Assembly (NCBI RefSeq): GCF_015711015.1
Contig: NZ_CP064653.1
Location: forward strand, 2,046,001-2,110,000
DNA length: 64,000 nucleotides
Direction: 5' to 3'
Source of the DNA: Methylomonas sp. LL1
GTDB taxonomy: Bacteria; Pseudomonadota; Gammaproteobacteria; Methylococcales; Methylomonadaceae
This document shows, piece by piece, positions 25,254 through 34,849 of this stretch (its first letter is position 1; each line of letters begins with the position of its first letter). The notes under the pieces are model-generated. The model had not been told where the DNA came from. It made no database searches and saw only the letters and a program-made list of their open reading frames with translations. A program made the translations under genes and the position numbers.

Positions 25254-25423
25254 TAAATTAGAAAAATCTTTTCGAACAGCGGCTTAGCCCCAATCACCTG
25301 GCGATTTCGTTGAATTGAACGGATTGGCTATACCTTTACGAAATCGAGCCAAACTCGTTAAAATGCTTCAACGGCGATCATCCATCGCACCCTTCACTCA
25401 TTTCAAACCATTAGCCATTAATC

Positions 25424-27085
25424 ATGTCCAGCAGCGAAAGCCCCGTACAATCCAACTTTATCCGTCACATTATTGCCGAGGACTTGGCAATCAATAAAAA
25501 TGACGGCAAAGTCGCCACTCGCTTTCCACCGGAACCCAACGGCTATCTACACATCGGCCACGCCAAATCCATCTGCCTAAACTTTACCTTGGCCGCTGAA
25601 AACAACGGCACCTGTAATCTGCGTTTCGACGACACCAATCCGGAGAAGGAAAGCGTCGAATACATGGAGTCGATCGAGCGCGACGTGGCCTGGCTGGGTT
25701 TCAAATGGGCCGGCAAATACCATGCCTCGGATTATTTCGAGCAGTTGTTCGATTACGCGGTCCAACTGATCAAACAAGGCGATGCCTATGTCGACAGTTC
25801 CAGCCCCGAGCAGATGCGCGCCGACCGCGGCACCTTGACCGAAGCCGGCAAGGCAAGCGCCGACCGTAGCCGTTCGATCGAAGACAACCTGGATTTATTC
25901 CAACGCATGCGCGCCGGCGAATTCGCCGATGGCCAATATGTACTGCGAGCCAAGATCGACATGGCCTCGCCCAACATGAACATGCGCGATCCAACCATTT
26001 ACCGTATCCGTAGGGTCCATCATCATCGCACCGGCGATGCTTGGTGCATCTATCCGATGTACGATTACACCCACTGCTTGTCCGACATGTTGGAAGGCAT
26101 CACCCATTCGATTTGCACGTTGGAATTTGAGGATCATCGTCCACTGTACGACTGGGTACTGGATACCTTGAAAACCCCTTGCCACCCGCAGCAAATCGAA
26201 TTCGCCCGCCTACAACTGGAATACACCATCGTCAGCAAGCGCAAGTTGTTGCAACTGGTCACCGAAAAACACGTCACGGGTTGGGACGACCCGCGCATGC
26301 CGACCATCTCGGGCCTGCGTCGAGCCGGATTCACCCCGGAAGCGATCCGCGATTTTTGCGAGCGCATCGGCGTCACCAAGAACGATTCCTGGATCGAAAT
26401 GGCGGTGCTGGAAAACTGCATCCGCGAAGACCTGAACGAACGCGCGACACGGGCTATGGCGGTACTGCGGCCGTTGCGAGTCGTGATCAGCAACTGGGAA
26501 GACGGCAAAACCGAAACCTACCAAATCGCCAACCATCCGCAAAAACCGGAGATGGGTAGCCGCGAAGTGCCTTTCTCGAAAGTCATACTGATAGAACAAG
26601 ACGATTTCGCGGAAAATCCGCCCAAGGGTTACAAACGTCTGGTACCCGGCGGTGAAGTACGCTTGCGCGGCTCCTATGTCATCCAATGCAATGAGGTGGT
26701 AAAAGACGACGCCGGCAACGTGATCGAATTGCACTGCAGCTACGACCCGGCCACCTTGGGTAAAAATCCGGAAGGCCGCAAAGTCAAGGGCGTGATTCAC
26801 TGGGTATCGGAACAACATTCACTGCCGGCCGAACTGCGGCTTTATGATCGCCTGTTCAGCCACGCCAACCCGGACACGCTGGATAACTTTCTGGATGCCT
26901 TGAATCCGAATTCGCTGGAAGTATTAAACGATTGCCGCATCGAAGCCAGTTTGGTTAATGCGACACCGGATATCCGCTATCAATTCGAGCGTACCGGCTA
27001 TTTCTGCCTGGACAGTGTCGACAGCATGCCCGGCAAACCGGTGTTCAACCGTACCGTCACGCTACGCGACAGCTGGGGCCAATAG
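25424..27085 (+). CDS. glnS: Glutaminyl-tRNA synthetase
   Basis: A 553-residue class I synthetase that charges tRNA-Gln in the cytoplasm. The ATP-binding [16 protein letters not shown] motif is at ~35-50 (HIGH at 43-46) and the KMSKS counterpart is TIVSKRKL near 267. The length and the C-terminal anticodon-binding beta barrels agree with bacterial GlnS. It is divergent from rpoH. Confidence 0.97.
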   Translation: MSSSESPVQSNFIRHIIAEDLAINKNDGKVATRFPPEPNGYLHIGHAKSICLNFTLAAENNGTCNLRFDDTNPEKESVEYMESIERDVAWLGFKWAGKYHASDYFEQLFDYAVQLIKQGDAYVDSSSPEQMRADRGTLTEAGKASADRSRSIEDNLDLFQRMRAGEFADGQYVLRAKIDMASPNMNMRDPTIYRIRRVHHHRTGDAWCIYPMYDYTHCLSDMLEGITHSICTLEFEDHRPLYDWVLDTLKTPCHPQQIEFARLQLEYTIVSKRKLLQLVTEKHVTGWDDPRMPTISGLRRAGFTPEAIRDFCERIGVTKNDSWIEMAVLENCIREDLNERATRAMAVLRPLRVVISNWEDGKTETYQIANHPQKPEMGSREVPFSKVILIEQDDFAENPPKGYKRLVPGGEVRLRGSYVIQCNEVVKDDAGNVIELHCSYDPATLGKNPEGRKVKGVIHWVSEQHSLPAELRLYDRLFSHANPDTLDNFLDALNPNSLEVLNDCRIEASLVNATPDIRYQFERTGYFCLDSVDSMPGKPVFNRTVTLRDSWGQ

Positions 27086-27092
27086 CAACGCC

Positions 27093-27977
27093 ATGCAGGT
27101 TTCAGCCAGCCTGATTCAGCATCTGCGGCAAGTCAACGGACATCCACTGAGCAACCACCGCCTTACCGGCGTCGGCGGTGGCGATATCAACGCCGCTTAC
27201 CGGCTACAAGCCGATGGCGTCGATTGGTTTATCAAATTGAACCGCGCCAGCCTGCTGGGCATGTTCGAAGCCGAAGCCGCCGGCTTACGGGAGTTGGATT
27301 CGCTGCAACAGGTGCGAGTACCGCGCGTAGTGTTATACGGCACGCGTGAAAATCAGGCTTATCTGGTACTGGAATATATCGAACTGGGAGCTTTACGCGG
27401 CGACAGCGCCGCCCGCTTTGGACAACAACTCGCCAATCTGCATCGGCAACCTCGGGATTTTTTCGGCTGGCCTATCGACAACACCATAGGCTCGACCCCG
27501 CAACATAACACGCGCCATGCCGACTGGCCGACTTTCTGGCGCCAACAGCGGCTAGGCAAGCAACTGGAATTTGCCGCGGACAACGGCTTCACCGGCGCCC
27601 TGCAAGACAAGGGCCGCAAACTGCTGGAACAAATTCCGGCGTTTTTTACCACTTATCAACCACAACCGGCATTGCTGCATGGCGACCTGTGGGGCGGCAA
27701 TGCGGCAAGCGACAAGCAAGACAATCCGGTGATGTTCGATCCGGCCTGTTATTACGGCGACCGAGAGACCGATATCGCGATGACCGAATTATTCGGCGGT
27801 TTCGGCCAAGATTTCCAGGCCGCCTATCGGCACGAATACCCGCTCGACCCCGGCTATCAAACCCGTAAAACCCTGTACAACCTGTACCACATCCTCAACC
27901 ATCTGAATTTGTTCGGCGGCGGCTACCTAGGCCAAGCCAATAGCATGATAGAACGGCTTTTGTCGGAATTGAACTAG
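27093..27977 (+). CDS. Fructosamine/ketosamine-3-kinase family protein
   Basis: A 294-residue small-molecule kinase. The N-lobe has VGGGDINAAYRLQ and the lysine in DWFIKLNRAS. The catalytic loop is ALLHGDLWGGNAA and the metal-binding loop is VMFDPACYYGDRETDIAM, both hallmarks of the family. Such enzymes phosphorylate sugars attached to amines and so repair glycated proteins. The ATG at 27093 is only 7 bases after glnS; co-transcription is likely. No strong ribosome site. Confidence 0.9.
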   Translation: MQVSASLIQHLRQVNGHPLSNHRLTGVGGGDINAAYRLQADGVDWFIKLNRASLLGMFEAEAAGLRELDSLQQVRVPRVVLYGTRENQAYLVLEYIELGALRGDSAARFGQQLANLHRQPRDFFGWPIDNTIGSTPQHNTRHADWPTFWRQQRLGKQLEFAADNGFTGALQDKGRKLLEQIPAFFTTYQPQPALLHGDLWGGNAASDKQDNPVMFDPACYYGDRETDIAMTELFGGFGQDFQAAYRHEYPLDPGYQTRKTLYNLYHILNHLNLFGGGYLGQANSMIERLLSELN

Positions 27978-28427
27978 CCATTGCCCTCAATGTAACCTGG
28001 CTTATTTTCAAATGGCGATTAGCTTGTACCCATTCCTAAAACCAAAACTATCGTTTGCTGAGTGGACTTGTTCTGAGCGAAGCCAAAATAGCCGAAGCGA
28101 ATAGTTGGCTTCGACTCCGCTCAGTCAATGACTGTTTTTTGGAGTGCGGTGAATTTATTACCATAAACCACCTTTGGAGAGTTTCGGCCACGATTGCCGA
28201 ACGATAATCGATAACCCTCTCTCAACAATCACCCAAAAACGTTATAGTAATCACAATTTAATTTCATACTATACTTTGACCCCGGACAAATGGCGTGTTA
28301 GCAACATTAGGGATTAACCTGAAGTGGTTCCAAATATCAATCAACAACATCGGAAGACGCGGGATGTATCGGGCAAGGTTTCATTAACCATAGTTCCTTG
28401 CCTTGGACCCACGATAAAGGAAATGGC
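27978..28427. other. Intergenic region with imperfect hairpin repeat
   Basis: No gene is seen. A long imperfect inverted repeat at 28073-28124 (CTGAGCG-AAGCCAA against TTGGCTTCG-actc-CGCTCAG) has the look of a dispersed REP- or MITE-like sequence of the genome. The last ~100 bases carry the presumed promoter of the OmpA-like gene. Confidence 0.5.
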
Positions 28428-29171
28428 ATGAGCAAAGACCGATCGCTTGATTATGACGGCTTGGACGGCATACTACAGCCGGCTGGCGTGGTCGAACCCA
28501 AATCCGTCTGGTACCGATCGGGCTGGAGCTTGACCTTTGTCTCGGCTGTTTTAGTCGGTCTCTATTTATTCCGGGAAAAGACACCCATGCCCGCCATTAG
28601 CCTGGAGCATACCAGCCCTACCGCTGCCGTACCCTCCAACCAAGCCCCGCCAATAACCGCCGCTCCGGTTTTAAATCATACGGCCGTGCCGGCAGCTGAA
28701 ACCCTTACCGAAGCGGCCGCCAACCCGCCGGCATCGGCATCGCCAGCACCAATCGAAACCGGCGCGGCTGAATCTGCGCCCGTGACAGAGACGGCGGCGG
28801 CAACAGCCGCCGACATCACGCCGCCCCCGGCACCATCCGGCAACTTATTTAGCGTCTATTTCAAATTCGCCTCCAAGAAGCCGAATCCATTAACGCCCAA
28901 CGAACTCGGCAATTTGGTCAGCGCCGCCAACCGTTGCCCCAACCTGATCAAACTAACCGGACATACTTGCAGTTTAGGCTCGGATGCCGGCAATCAAGAA
29001 CTGGGGCTGACAAGAGCCAAGGCTTTAAAAAAACTGTTGCTAGCCAACGGCATCCCGGCGCAACGAATAGTCATCGCATCCGAAGGCATGCGCAAACCCG
29101 CCGCCGCCAACGACAGCCAAGCCGGACAGGCTTTGAATCGCCGGGCAGAACTGTCTTGCCTGGATCAATAA
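28428..29171 (+). CDS. OmpA-like domain protein with N-terminal membrane anchor
   Basis: A 247-residue protein. The ATG at 28428 has AAAGGAAA upstream. One membrane helix lies at ~33-52 (GWSLTFVSAVLVGLYLF). Then comes a long Ala/Pro/Thr-rich linker (60-140), suited to span the periplasm, and a C-terminal OmpA-like fold (145-247) with FSVYFKFASKKPNPLTP, LTGHTCSLGSDAGNQELGLT and LNRRAELSC. OmpA-like domains bind peptidoglycan; the usual N-x-x-L-S-x-x-R-A is altered to N-Q-E-L-G-L-T-R-A. It heads a row of four genes on one strand. Confidence 0.82.
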   Translation: MSKDRSLDYDGLDGILQPAGVVEPKSVWYRSGWSLTFVSAVLVGLYLFREKTPMPAISLEHTSPTAAVPSNQAPPITAAPVLNHTAVPAAETLTEAAANPPASASPAPIETGAAESAPVTETAAATAADITPPPAPSGNLFSVYFKFASKKPNPLTPNELGNLVSAANRCPNLIKLTGHTCSLGSDAGNQELGLTRAKALKKLLLANGIPAQRIVIASEGMRKPAAANDSQAGQALNRRAELSCLDQ

Positions 29172-29194
29172 TCGAACACTAGAGGATAGAAGTC

Positions 29195-29743
29195 ATGTTA
29201 CAAAACACCAAATCAGACTACCAGATTGCTCAACAGCAAATTCTCGATGGCATTATTTCCGGAGAGTTCGAGATCGAAAACCGCAAGGATTTGGGTCCCA
29301 TGATACCGATACGGCTTTTCCAAGCCCTGCGCATGGTGGCTTTGGGCTCGAACGTGGAAGACATACTGGGACAAGGCGCGCCGTCATTGGTCTATCATTC
29401 CGGCCAGAGTCTGGGCTTGGCCATGGGCCAAATCGCGGCCGCCAATATCGACAGGGATCTGGAAACCTATGTCGGAAAAATCAAGTTATTATGCCGACAA
29501 CTCAGCATCGGCCTGGTCGTGCCGGACAAGGTCGATTTGGACGCCGGCATGCTCGAATTGCGGGTCGACGAATGCGTTTCCTGCGCCGGCATCCACAACG
29601 TATCGGCGCCGATTTGCCATTTCGAGGCCGGCATGGTCGGAGGCATCGTCAAAACCTTTTTCAAGCGCAATGTGAAGGCGACCGAAACCAAATGCAATGC
29701 ACTGGGCGATAAAACCTGTTTAATACGCGTCGATTTATTGTAA
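29195..29743 (+). CDS. V4R-domain protein
   Basis: A 182-residue soluble protein. The C-terminal ~65 residues have the V4R (4-vinyl reductase) pattern: LRVDECVSCAGIHNVSAPIC, HFEAGMVGGIVKTFF and ATETKCNALGDKTCLIRV, with five cysteines. V4R domains bind small hydrophobic ligands and occur in regulators. The N-terminal ~80 residues have no known motif. AGAGGA precedes the ATG. It sits between the OmpA-like and Roadblock genes, a layout that suggests a ligand-sensing part of one system. Confidence 0.82.
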   Translation: MLQNTKSDYQIAQQQILDGIISGEFEIENRKDLGPMIPIRLFQALRMVALGSNVEDILGQGAPSLVYHSGQSLGLAMGQIAAANIDRDLETYVGKIKLLCRQLSIGLVVPDKVDLDAGMLELRVDECVSCAGIHNVSAPICHFEAGMVGGIVKTFFKRNVKATETKCNALGDKTCLIRVDLL

Positions 29744-29778
29744 CCGGGCACACCCAAACACGTTTTCAGGAGTACCTT

Positions 29779-30189
29779 ATGAGCAACATCCTTCAGCTCG
29801 ATGTCCGCAAATCCCAATCGACCGAGATTGATTCCATCCTACGCAACCTGATGAGCTTACAAGGCGTCACGGCCGCGGCCATCGTCGATGGCGACGGTTT
29901 TGTCACCCATATACACCGGGATTCGGAGATCAATACCGATGCCATCGGCGCCTCGGTCCAAGTCGTGTTCGGCGCGGCGGCCAAAGCGGCGCAGCATGTC
30001 GGCCATCATGTGACTAATCTGGTGATTTGCGAAAATACCGAAGGCTATATTCTGTCCACGCCGATAGAAGCGGGCTTCATGCTGGCCTTGGTCACCCAAC
30101 GCGATGCCCTGCTGGGCCGGGTCCGATTTGAATTGAAAGAAACCATTCCGGTATTGAAAAAACTGTTTGCCAGTTACCTATCAAACTAA
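29779..30189 (+). CDS. Roadblock/LC7-domain protein 1
   Basis: A 136-residue protein. The fold is clear from SILRNLMSLQGVTAAAIVDG and DGFVTH, then VQVVFGAAAKAAQHVG and a beta strand ending MLALVTQRDALLG. In bacteria such proteins (MglB type) act as dimers that control small GTPases and cell polarity or motility. The start has AGGAG. No GTPase gene is adjacent. Confidence 0.86.
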   Translation: MSNILQLDVRKSQSTEIDSILRNLMSLQGVTAAAIVDGDGFVTHIHRDSEINTDAIGASVQVVFGAAAKAAQHVGHHVTNLVICENTEGYILSTPIEAGFMLALVTQRDALLGRVRFELKETIPVLKKLFASYLSN

Positions 30190-30210
30190 AACCTCAACCC
30201 ATACTTTCCT

Positions 30211-30654
30211 ATGCATTGGTTAGAATCGCAATTGGCCGAACTCAATCGACTGGCCGATGCCTACGTTTTGGCGCGGCGGCAATCGTCGGCCGACATCATC
30301 AACATCAGCGAAACGACACGCTTAAAACGCAGTCAATTTATCGATGCGGTACAAGCCTTGGTCAATAATGTCGGCAAAATCAAAGGTATTAGCGCTTGCG
30401 CCGCTTACCACGACGGTCTGATTCTGGCCCAATCGGACAAGGCGCCCAACATGGAAGCGTTCGGCGCGCTGGTCCAGGACAGTATCCGCACCGCGCAACA
30501 AGGCGCCGAAGAATTGGATTTGGGGGCAATTGAACAGATCGTGATCGTCGGAACCAGCAACAAGGTGGCGATGCTCAGCGTCGGCCCGCTGATTTTATCT
30601 ATTTCCAGCCCTAAACATATCAATTTGGCCTTGGCACTGAGTCAGGGCGCTTAA
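30211..30654 (+). CDS. Roadblock/LC7-domain protein 2
   Basis: A 147-residue protein with a ~50-residue helical N-terminal extension followed by a Roadblock fold (NNVGKIKGISACAAYHDGLI, then LVQDSIRTAQQGAEELD and VAMLSVGPLILSISSPKH). It follows paralogue 1 by 21 bases. There is no ribosome site, so translation may depend on the gene before it. Two different Roadblock proteins could form a heterodimer. Confidence 0.78.
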   Translation: MHWLESQLAELNRLADAYVLARRQSSADIINISETTRLKRSQFIDAVQALVNNVGKIKGISACAAYHDGLILAQSDKAPNMEAFGALVQDSIRTAQQGAEELDLGAIEQIVIVGTSNKVAMLSVGPLILSISSPKHINLALALSQGA

Positions 30655-30665
30655 GGCTTGCATGG

Positions 30666-30686
30666 GCCGAAATAATCCGTTTCGGC
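30666..30686. terminator. Hairpin after the Roadblock gene
   Basis: GCCGAAA and TTTCGGC pair around a 7-base loop, 12 bases after the stop codon. There is no T run, so its terminator role is uncertain. Confidence 0.4.
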
Positions 30687-30755
30687 ATGATACGGATTCC
30701 AACCTATCCTCTCCTCAAGGCATGCGGCCCAGCCGCAAGCTAAGGAAAGCCCCCT

Positions 30756-30779
30756 AACCACCTCAAGCCGGTGGTTTTA
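30756..30779 (+). terminator. Likely rho-independent terminator
   Basis: AACCACC and GGTGGTT pair around a 7-base loop and continue into TTTTAG. It would close the 28.4-30.7 kb gene row. Confidence 0.5.
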
Positions 30780-30886
30780 GCATATCCTCCACCGGCAAAT
30801 CCATGTTAGAGTTGCCTCGCTAGCCCCATAGCCTATTGGTAGACATGATTTTTTAGGCAAAAAAACATAACGACCACTTGACACTC

Positions 30887-31984
30887 ATGCCGACGCTAAC
30901 CCAAAAAACGATATTGATTGTTGACGACTCCCCGGAAAACCTAACCGTTCTCGGCGAATTGCTGAATCCGCTCTACCGGGTATTGGTAGCCACTTCCGGC
31001 CAAAAAGCCCTGCGTATCGCCGACGCCACGGTTCCTGATCTAGTGTTGCTGGATGTAATGATGCCGGACATGGACGGTTACCAGGTCTTCGAGCAATTGC
31101 ACGCCAATCCGCTGACCAACCATATCCCAGTGATATTCGTCACGGCGATGGACAGCACCGAGGCCGAGTTGCGCGGCCTGGACGTGGGAGCGGTGGATTA
31201 CATCACCAAACCGATCGTGCCGCCCATCGTGCTGGCTCGCATCCGCACCCAACTGGAACTGAAACAAGCGCGCGACCGTCTGGCCGACCAGAATGCCTGG
31301 CTGGAAGCCGAAATCGCCAAACGCATGATGGAAAACACCCTAATCCAGGAAGTCAGCATCCGGGCGCTGGCGCATCTGGCCGAAACCCGCGACCCGGAAA
31401 CCGGCAATCACATCCTGCGCACCCAAGGCTATGTCCAGCAATTGGCCTTGATACTGCAAAACCACCCACGCTTCTCAACCACGCTGACGGACCATTACAT
31501 CCAGTTGTTGACGCGCTCGGCACCGCTGCACGACATCGGCAAGGTCGGCATTCCCGATTATATTCTGCAAAAACCGGGGCCACTTAATCCGGAAGAATGG
31601 GAAATCATGAAAACCCATGCCTATATCGGCGCCGTGGCCATCGAAGAAGCCGAAAAGGATGTGGAAAGACCGGTGGAATTTTTGATTTTGGCCAAGGAAA
31701 TCGCCCATTGGCATCACGAAAAATGGGATGGGACAGGCTATCCGGATAGCCTGTCCGGCGAAGCCATTCCGGTTTCGGCCCGCATCATGGCGCTGGCGGA
31801 TGTATTCGACGCCTTGATTTCGCGCCGCGTTTACAAGGAGGCCATGCCGTCCGAGGCAGTGCGGGACATCATTGCCGCCGGCCGAAACCAACATTTCGAC
31901 CCCGACATGGTCGACGCCTTCCTGGCCCATTACCCGGTTTTTTGCGATATTGCCGATCGCCATCGCGATCCGATAGTGGAATAA
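30887..31984 (+). CDS. Response regulator with HD-GYP phosphodiesterase domain
   Basis: A 365-residue protein. Residues 1-125 are a receiver domain with the acidic pair in IVDDSPEN, the phosphorylated Asp in LVLLDVMMPDMDGY and Lys in YITKPIVPP. The HD-GYP domain follows, with the metal ligands in PLHDIGKVGIPDYIL, HAYIGA and HWHHEKWDGTGYP (the GYP motif). Such enzymes break down cyclic-di-GMP. The ATG at 30887 is used; a TTG three codons earlier is possible. Confidence 0.92.
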   Translation: MPTLTQKTILIVDDSPENLTVLGELLNPLYRVLVATSGQKALRIADATVPDLVLLDVMMPDMDGYQVFEQLHANPLTNHIPVIFVTAMDSTEAELRGLDVGAVDYITKPIVPPIVLARIRTQLELKQARDRLADQNAWLEAEIAKRMMENTLIQEVSIRALAHLAETRDPETGNHILRTQGYVQQLALILQNHPRFSTTLTDHYIQLLTRSAPLHDIGKVGIPDYILQKPGPLNPEEWEIMKTHAYIGAVAIEEAEKDVERPVEFLILAKEIAHWHHEKWDGTGYPDSLSGEAIPVSARIMALADVFDALISRRVYKEAMPSEAVRDIIAAGRNQHFDPDMVDAFLAHYPVFCDIADRHRDPIVE

Positions 31985-32139
31985 GCGCATGATTCCGGCC
32001 GCATCAAACCCACTATGCGGGATTATCGCCAATATTACCTACCCCCAAGGAGCGCTGGCATGACTATTCGCACCGACAGCGCTGGCCGTGCCCGGCGCGC
32101 GGCACCTTACCCCACACTATCCTGAACCCGCCCGCCGCC

Positions 32140-34770
32140 ATGCCAGCCAACCCGATCAACGACCAAGCGGAACCGTCGGACCGTGGCCGAATCCTGCTCG
32201 TGGTCCTGGTGTATGTGTTATTCGCGGCCGGCTGGATATTATTATCGGACAAATGCATACGCATCCTGTTCAGCGACCCGGACCAAATCATCCTGGCCAG
32301 CACACTGAAAGGCTGGCTGTTCGTCGCTATCACCGCATTGTTGCTGTATGACCTGATGCGGCGCTGGTTCGGCGGCCATTCCGAAGCCAAATTCAGCCCA
32401 ACCACCCATTCGCGCCAACTGAAACTGCTGTTCGCGTTTTTGGCAACCGGCATACTCGCACTGGCCGCCGCTGGCATTACCCATACCTTTGCGAATAACA
32501 AGTCCAGGGAAATCGCCCGATTGCAAGCCATCGCCGAGCTGAAGTCGCGCCAGATAGCCGATTGGCTGAGTGAGCGGCATGACGATGCCGAATTTATCCG
32601 GGCCAACGAGACCCTGGCCGAATATTACCTGAATTGGCAAGCATCGGGTGATACCGATAGCGGCCAACGCCTACAAGCACACTTGGAAAAATATCGGAAA
32701 ATCCAAGGATTCCATGCCGTGACCCTACTCGATCCAAACGGCGATAAATTGTGGGGCAGCGCCGAGTCGCCGCAAACGGTCGCCCCCGAGTTGCAAGCCG
32801 CCGCGCGGCTGGCCGGCACCCGACAGCAGGTTCTGCATGTCGGACTATACCGAGGAGTGTCCGGGCGCCCGCGGCTGGATTTCATCGCGCCACTGGCGTC
32901 GGTGTCCGGCTCCGCGCCACTGGTGGTTTTGCACGTTGATCCGCATGACTGGTTATTCCCTACCCTGCAAAACTGGCCTGCGCCCAGCGTCAGCGGTGAA
33001 ACCTTAATATTCCGGCGCGATGGCGACCAGATACTCTATCTCAACGAATTACGCCATCGACAAAACACAACAGCGACATTGCGGCTACCCATCTTGGACA
33101 GAAAACTACTGGCCGCCCAAGCAGTACAGCACGGCGAAATCCGGCCGGGTGACGCCCTGGAAGGCCTGGATTATCGCGGCGAACCGGTGATCGGCGTGAC
33201 GCAAGCCGTCCCCGGCAGCGACTGGTTTCTGACCGCCAAACTTGACCGGTCCGAACTCTACGCCGAAGCCATCGACGATGCCGACTGGATCGGTTTTAGC
33301 GGCTTACTGATTCTGCTGATCACCGGCGCCGGTTTCCAGCTGTTGAAGCAGAACCAAAGGCTGGCTTTGGCCCAAGCCCTGCAGCAATCACAGGCGGAAC
33401 GCATACGGGAGATGAATTTGCTGACGGCTATCGTCGACAGCTCGAACGACAGTATTTTCGCCAAGGATTTAGCCGGACGTTTCGTGCTGTTCAACCGAGC
33501 GGCCGCCGATATGGTCGGCAAGCCGGCCGAGGCGGTATTGGGCCAGAACGAATACGCTATCTTCCCGGCCGAACAGGCCGATCAGCTGCTCGCCAACGAA
33601 CGTATCGCGCTTGCGGATAACCGTATTCTTACCAATGAAGAAACCCTCGGCACACCCCACGGTGAAAAAACCTTCCTGACCAGCAAGGGGCCGTTGCACG
33701 ACGCCGACGGCAACATCATCGGCCTGTTCGGCATTTGCCGCGACATCAGCGAACGCATACGCGCGGAACAAGCTCTGCGCGAAAGCGAAAACCGCTTCCG
33801 GGCCTTGGTGGAACAATCGCTGGCCGGCATCTATATCATTCAGGATAATAACTTACGTTATGTCAATCCGACCTTCGCCGGCATTTTCGGCTATGCCGCG
33901 CCGGAGGATTTGATCGACCGGGTGCCGGTCGCCGAACTGGTCAGCCCGGAATACCGCGAACAGACGCTGGAAAACATACGCAGGCTGATCGACGGCGAAC
34001 TGTCCGAGATCATGCATTTCATCGTTGTGGCCTTGCGCCGAGATGGCCGGCGTATTGACATCGAGGCGCACGGCTCGACTATCGACTATCAAGGCCGGCC
34101 GGCGGTGATCGGCCAAGTCCTCGACATCAGCGAACGTAAACAGGCGGAATTGAGCTTGCGTCAAAACCAGGCATTCAAACACGCCATTCTCGATTCGGTC
34201 AGCGCCTCGATTGCCGTGCTGGATAAACAAGGCGTGATTATCGCTGTCAACCAACCCTGGAAACGCTTTGCCGAGGAAAACGGGCTTTACGCCGGCCAAC
34301 CGGCCGCTCAAACCGGAATAGGCATGAATTACCTGGAAATCTGCCGGCATAGCATCGGCTTCTCATCGGAGGGCGCGCAGGCGGCCAGGGATGGTATCTT
34401 AGCGGTACTGGAAGCTCGGCTGCCCCAGTTCAGTCTCGAGTATCCCTGCCATTCGCCGACCCGACAACGCTGGTTCGTGATGCACGCTACCCCATTGAAC
34501 ATCGCCGAGGGCGGTGTTGTGATCAGCCATTCCGACATCACCGCCCGCAAAACCGCCGAAGAAACATTGAAGTATCAGGCCGAGGAATTGTCGCGCCACA
34601 ATGCCGAACTGGAACGTTTCAATCGTCTGATGACGGGACGCGAGCTGGACATGATAGCCTTGAAACAACGGATCAACGCCCTATCCCGCCAACTGGGCCG
34701 GGAAGCACCTTACCCGCTGGCTTTTCTGGATGACCAGGCCCAACCCTCTAGTCGAGAAGACGGCGCATGA
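32140..34770 (+). CDS. Membrane PAS sensor protein without output domain
   Basis: An 876-residue protein. Two membrane helices at ~20-36 and ~58-75 begin it, then a third helix at ~92-115 opens a large extracytoplasmic sensor (~120-400, with HAVTLLDPNGDKLWGSAESP) closed by a helix at ~415. Three PAS domains follow: ~435-560, ~565-690 and ~695-815, each ending in a D-I-S/T-E/A-R-K type linker. The C-terminal end is a coiled coil (NAELERFNRLMTGRELDMIA). No kinase, GGDEF or receptor domain is present, so it must signal through a partner, most simply the kinase encoded next. Confidence 0.88.
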   Translation: MPANPINDQAEPSDRGRILLVVLVYVLFAAGWILLSDKCIRILFSDPDQIILASTLKGWLFVAITALLLYDLMRRWFGGHSEAKFSPTTHSRQLKLLFAFLATGILALAAAGITHTFANNKSREIARLQAIAELKSRQIADWLSERHDDAEFIRANETLAEYYLNWQASGDTDSGQRLQAHLEKYRKIQGFHAVTLLDPNGDKLWGSAESPQTVAPELQAAARLAGTRQQVLHVGLYRGVSGRPRLDFIAPLASVSGSAPLVVLHVDPHDWLFPTLQNWPAPSVSGETLIFRRDGDQILYLNELRHRQNTTATLRLPILDRKLLAAQAVQHGEIRPGDALEGLDYRGEPVIGVTQAVPGSDWFLTAKLDRSELYAEAIDDADWIGFSGLLILLITGAGFQLLKQNQRLALAQALQQSQAERIREMNLLTAIVDSSNDSIFAKDLAGRFVLFNRAAADMVGKPAEAVLGQNEYAIFPAEQADQLLANERIALADNRILTNEETLGTPHGEKTFLTSKGPLHDADGNIIGLFGICRDISERIRAEQALRESENRFRALVEQSLAGIYIIQDNNLRYVNPTFAGIFGYAAPEDLIDRVPVAELVSPEYREQTLENIRRLIDGELSEIMHFIVVALRRDGRRIDIEAHGSTIDYQGRPAVIGQVLDISERKQAELSLRQNQAFKHAILDSVSASIAVLDKQGVIIAVNQPWKRFAEENGLYAGQPAAQTGIGMNYLEICRHSIGFSSEGAQAARDGILAVLEARLPQFSLEYPCHSPTRQRWFVMHATPLNIAEGGVVISHSDITARKTAEETLKYQAEELSRHNAELERFNRLMTGRELDMIALKQRINALSRQLGREAPYPLAFLDDQAQPSSREDGA

Positions 34771-34849
34771 TTGGCTTCCTACCACAGGCCCCGTGTCCAG
34801 TGTTCCTCACTAATCAGGCCGCCGCCACGGCTATTTTTTGGAGCAGCCA

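Noticed and set aside
30655-30886. Cyclic-di-GMP riboswitch before the HD-GYP gene
   Set aside because: Two simple hairpins are present, but the conserved GEMM core bases could not be found.
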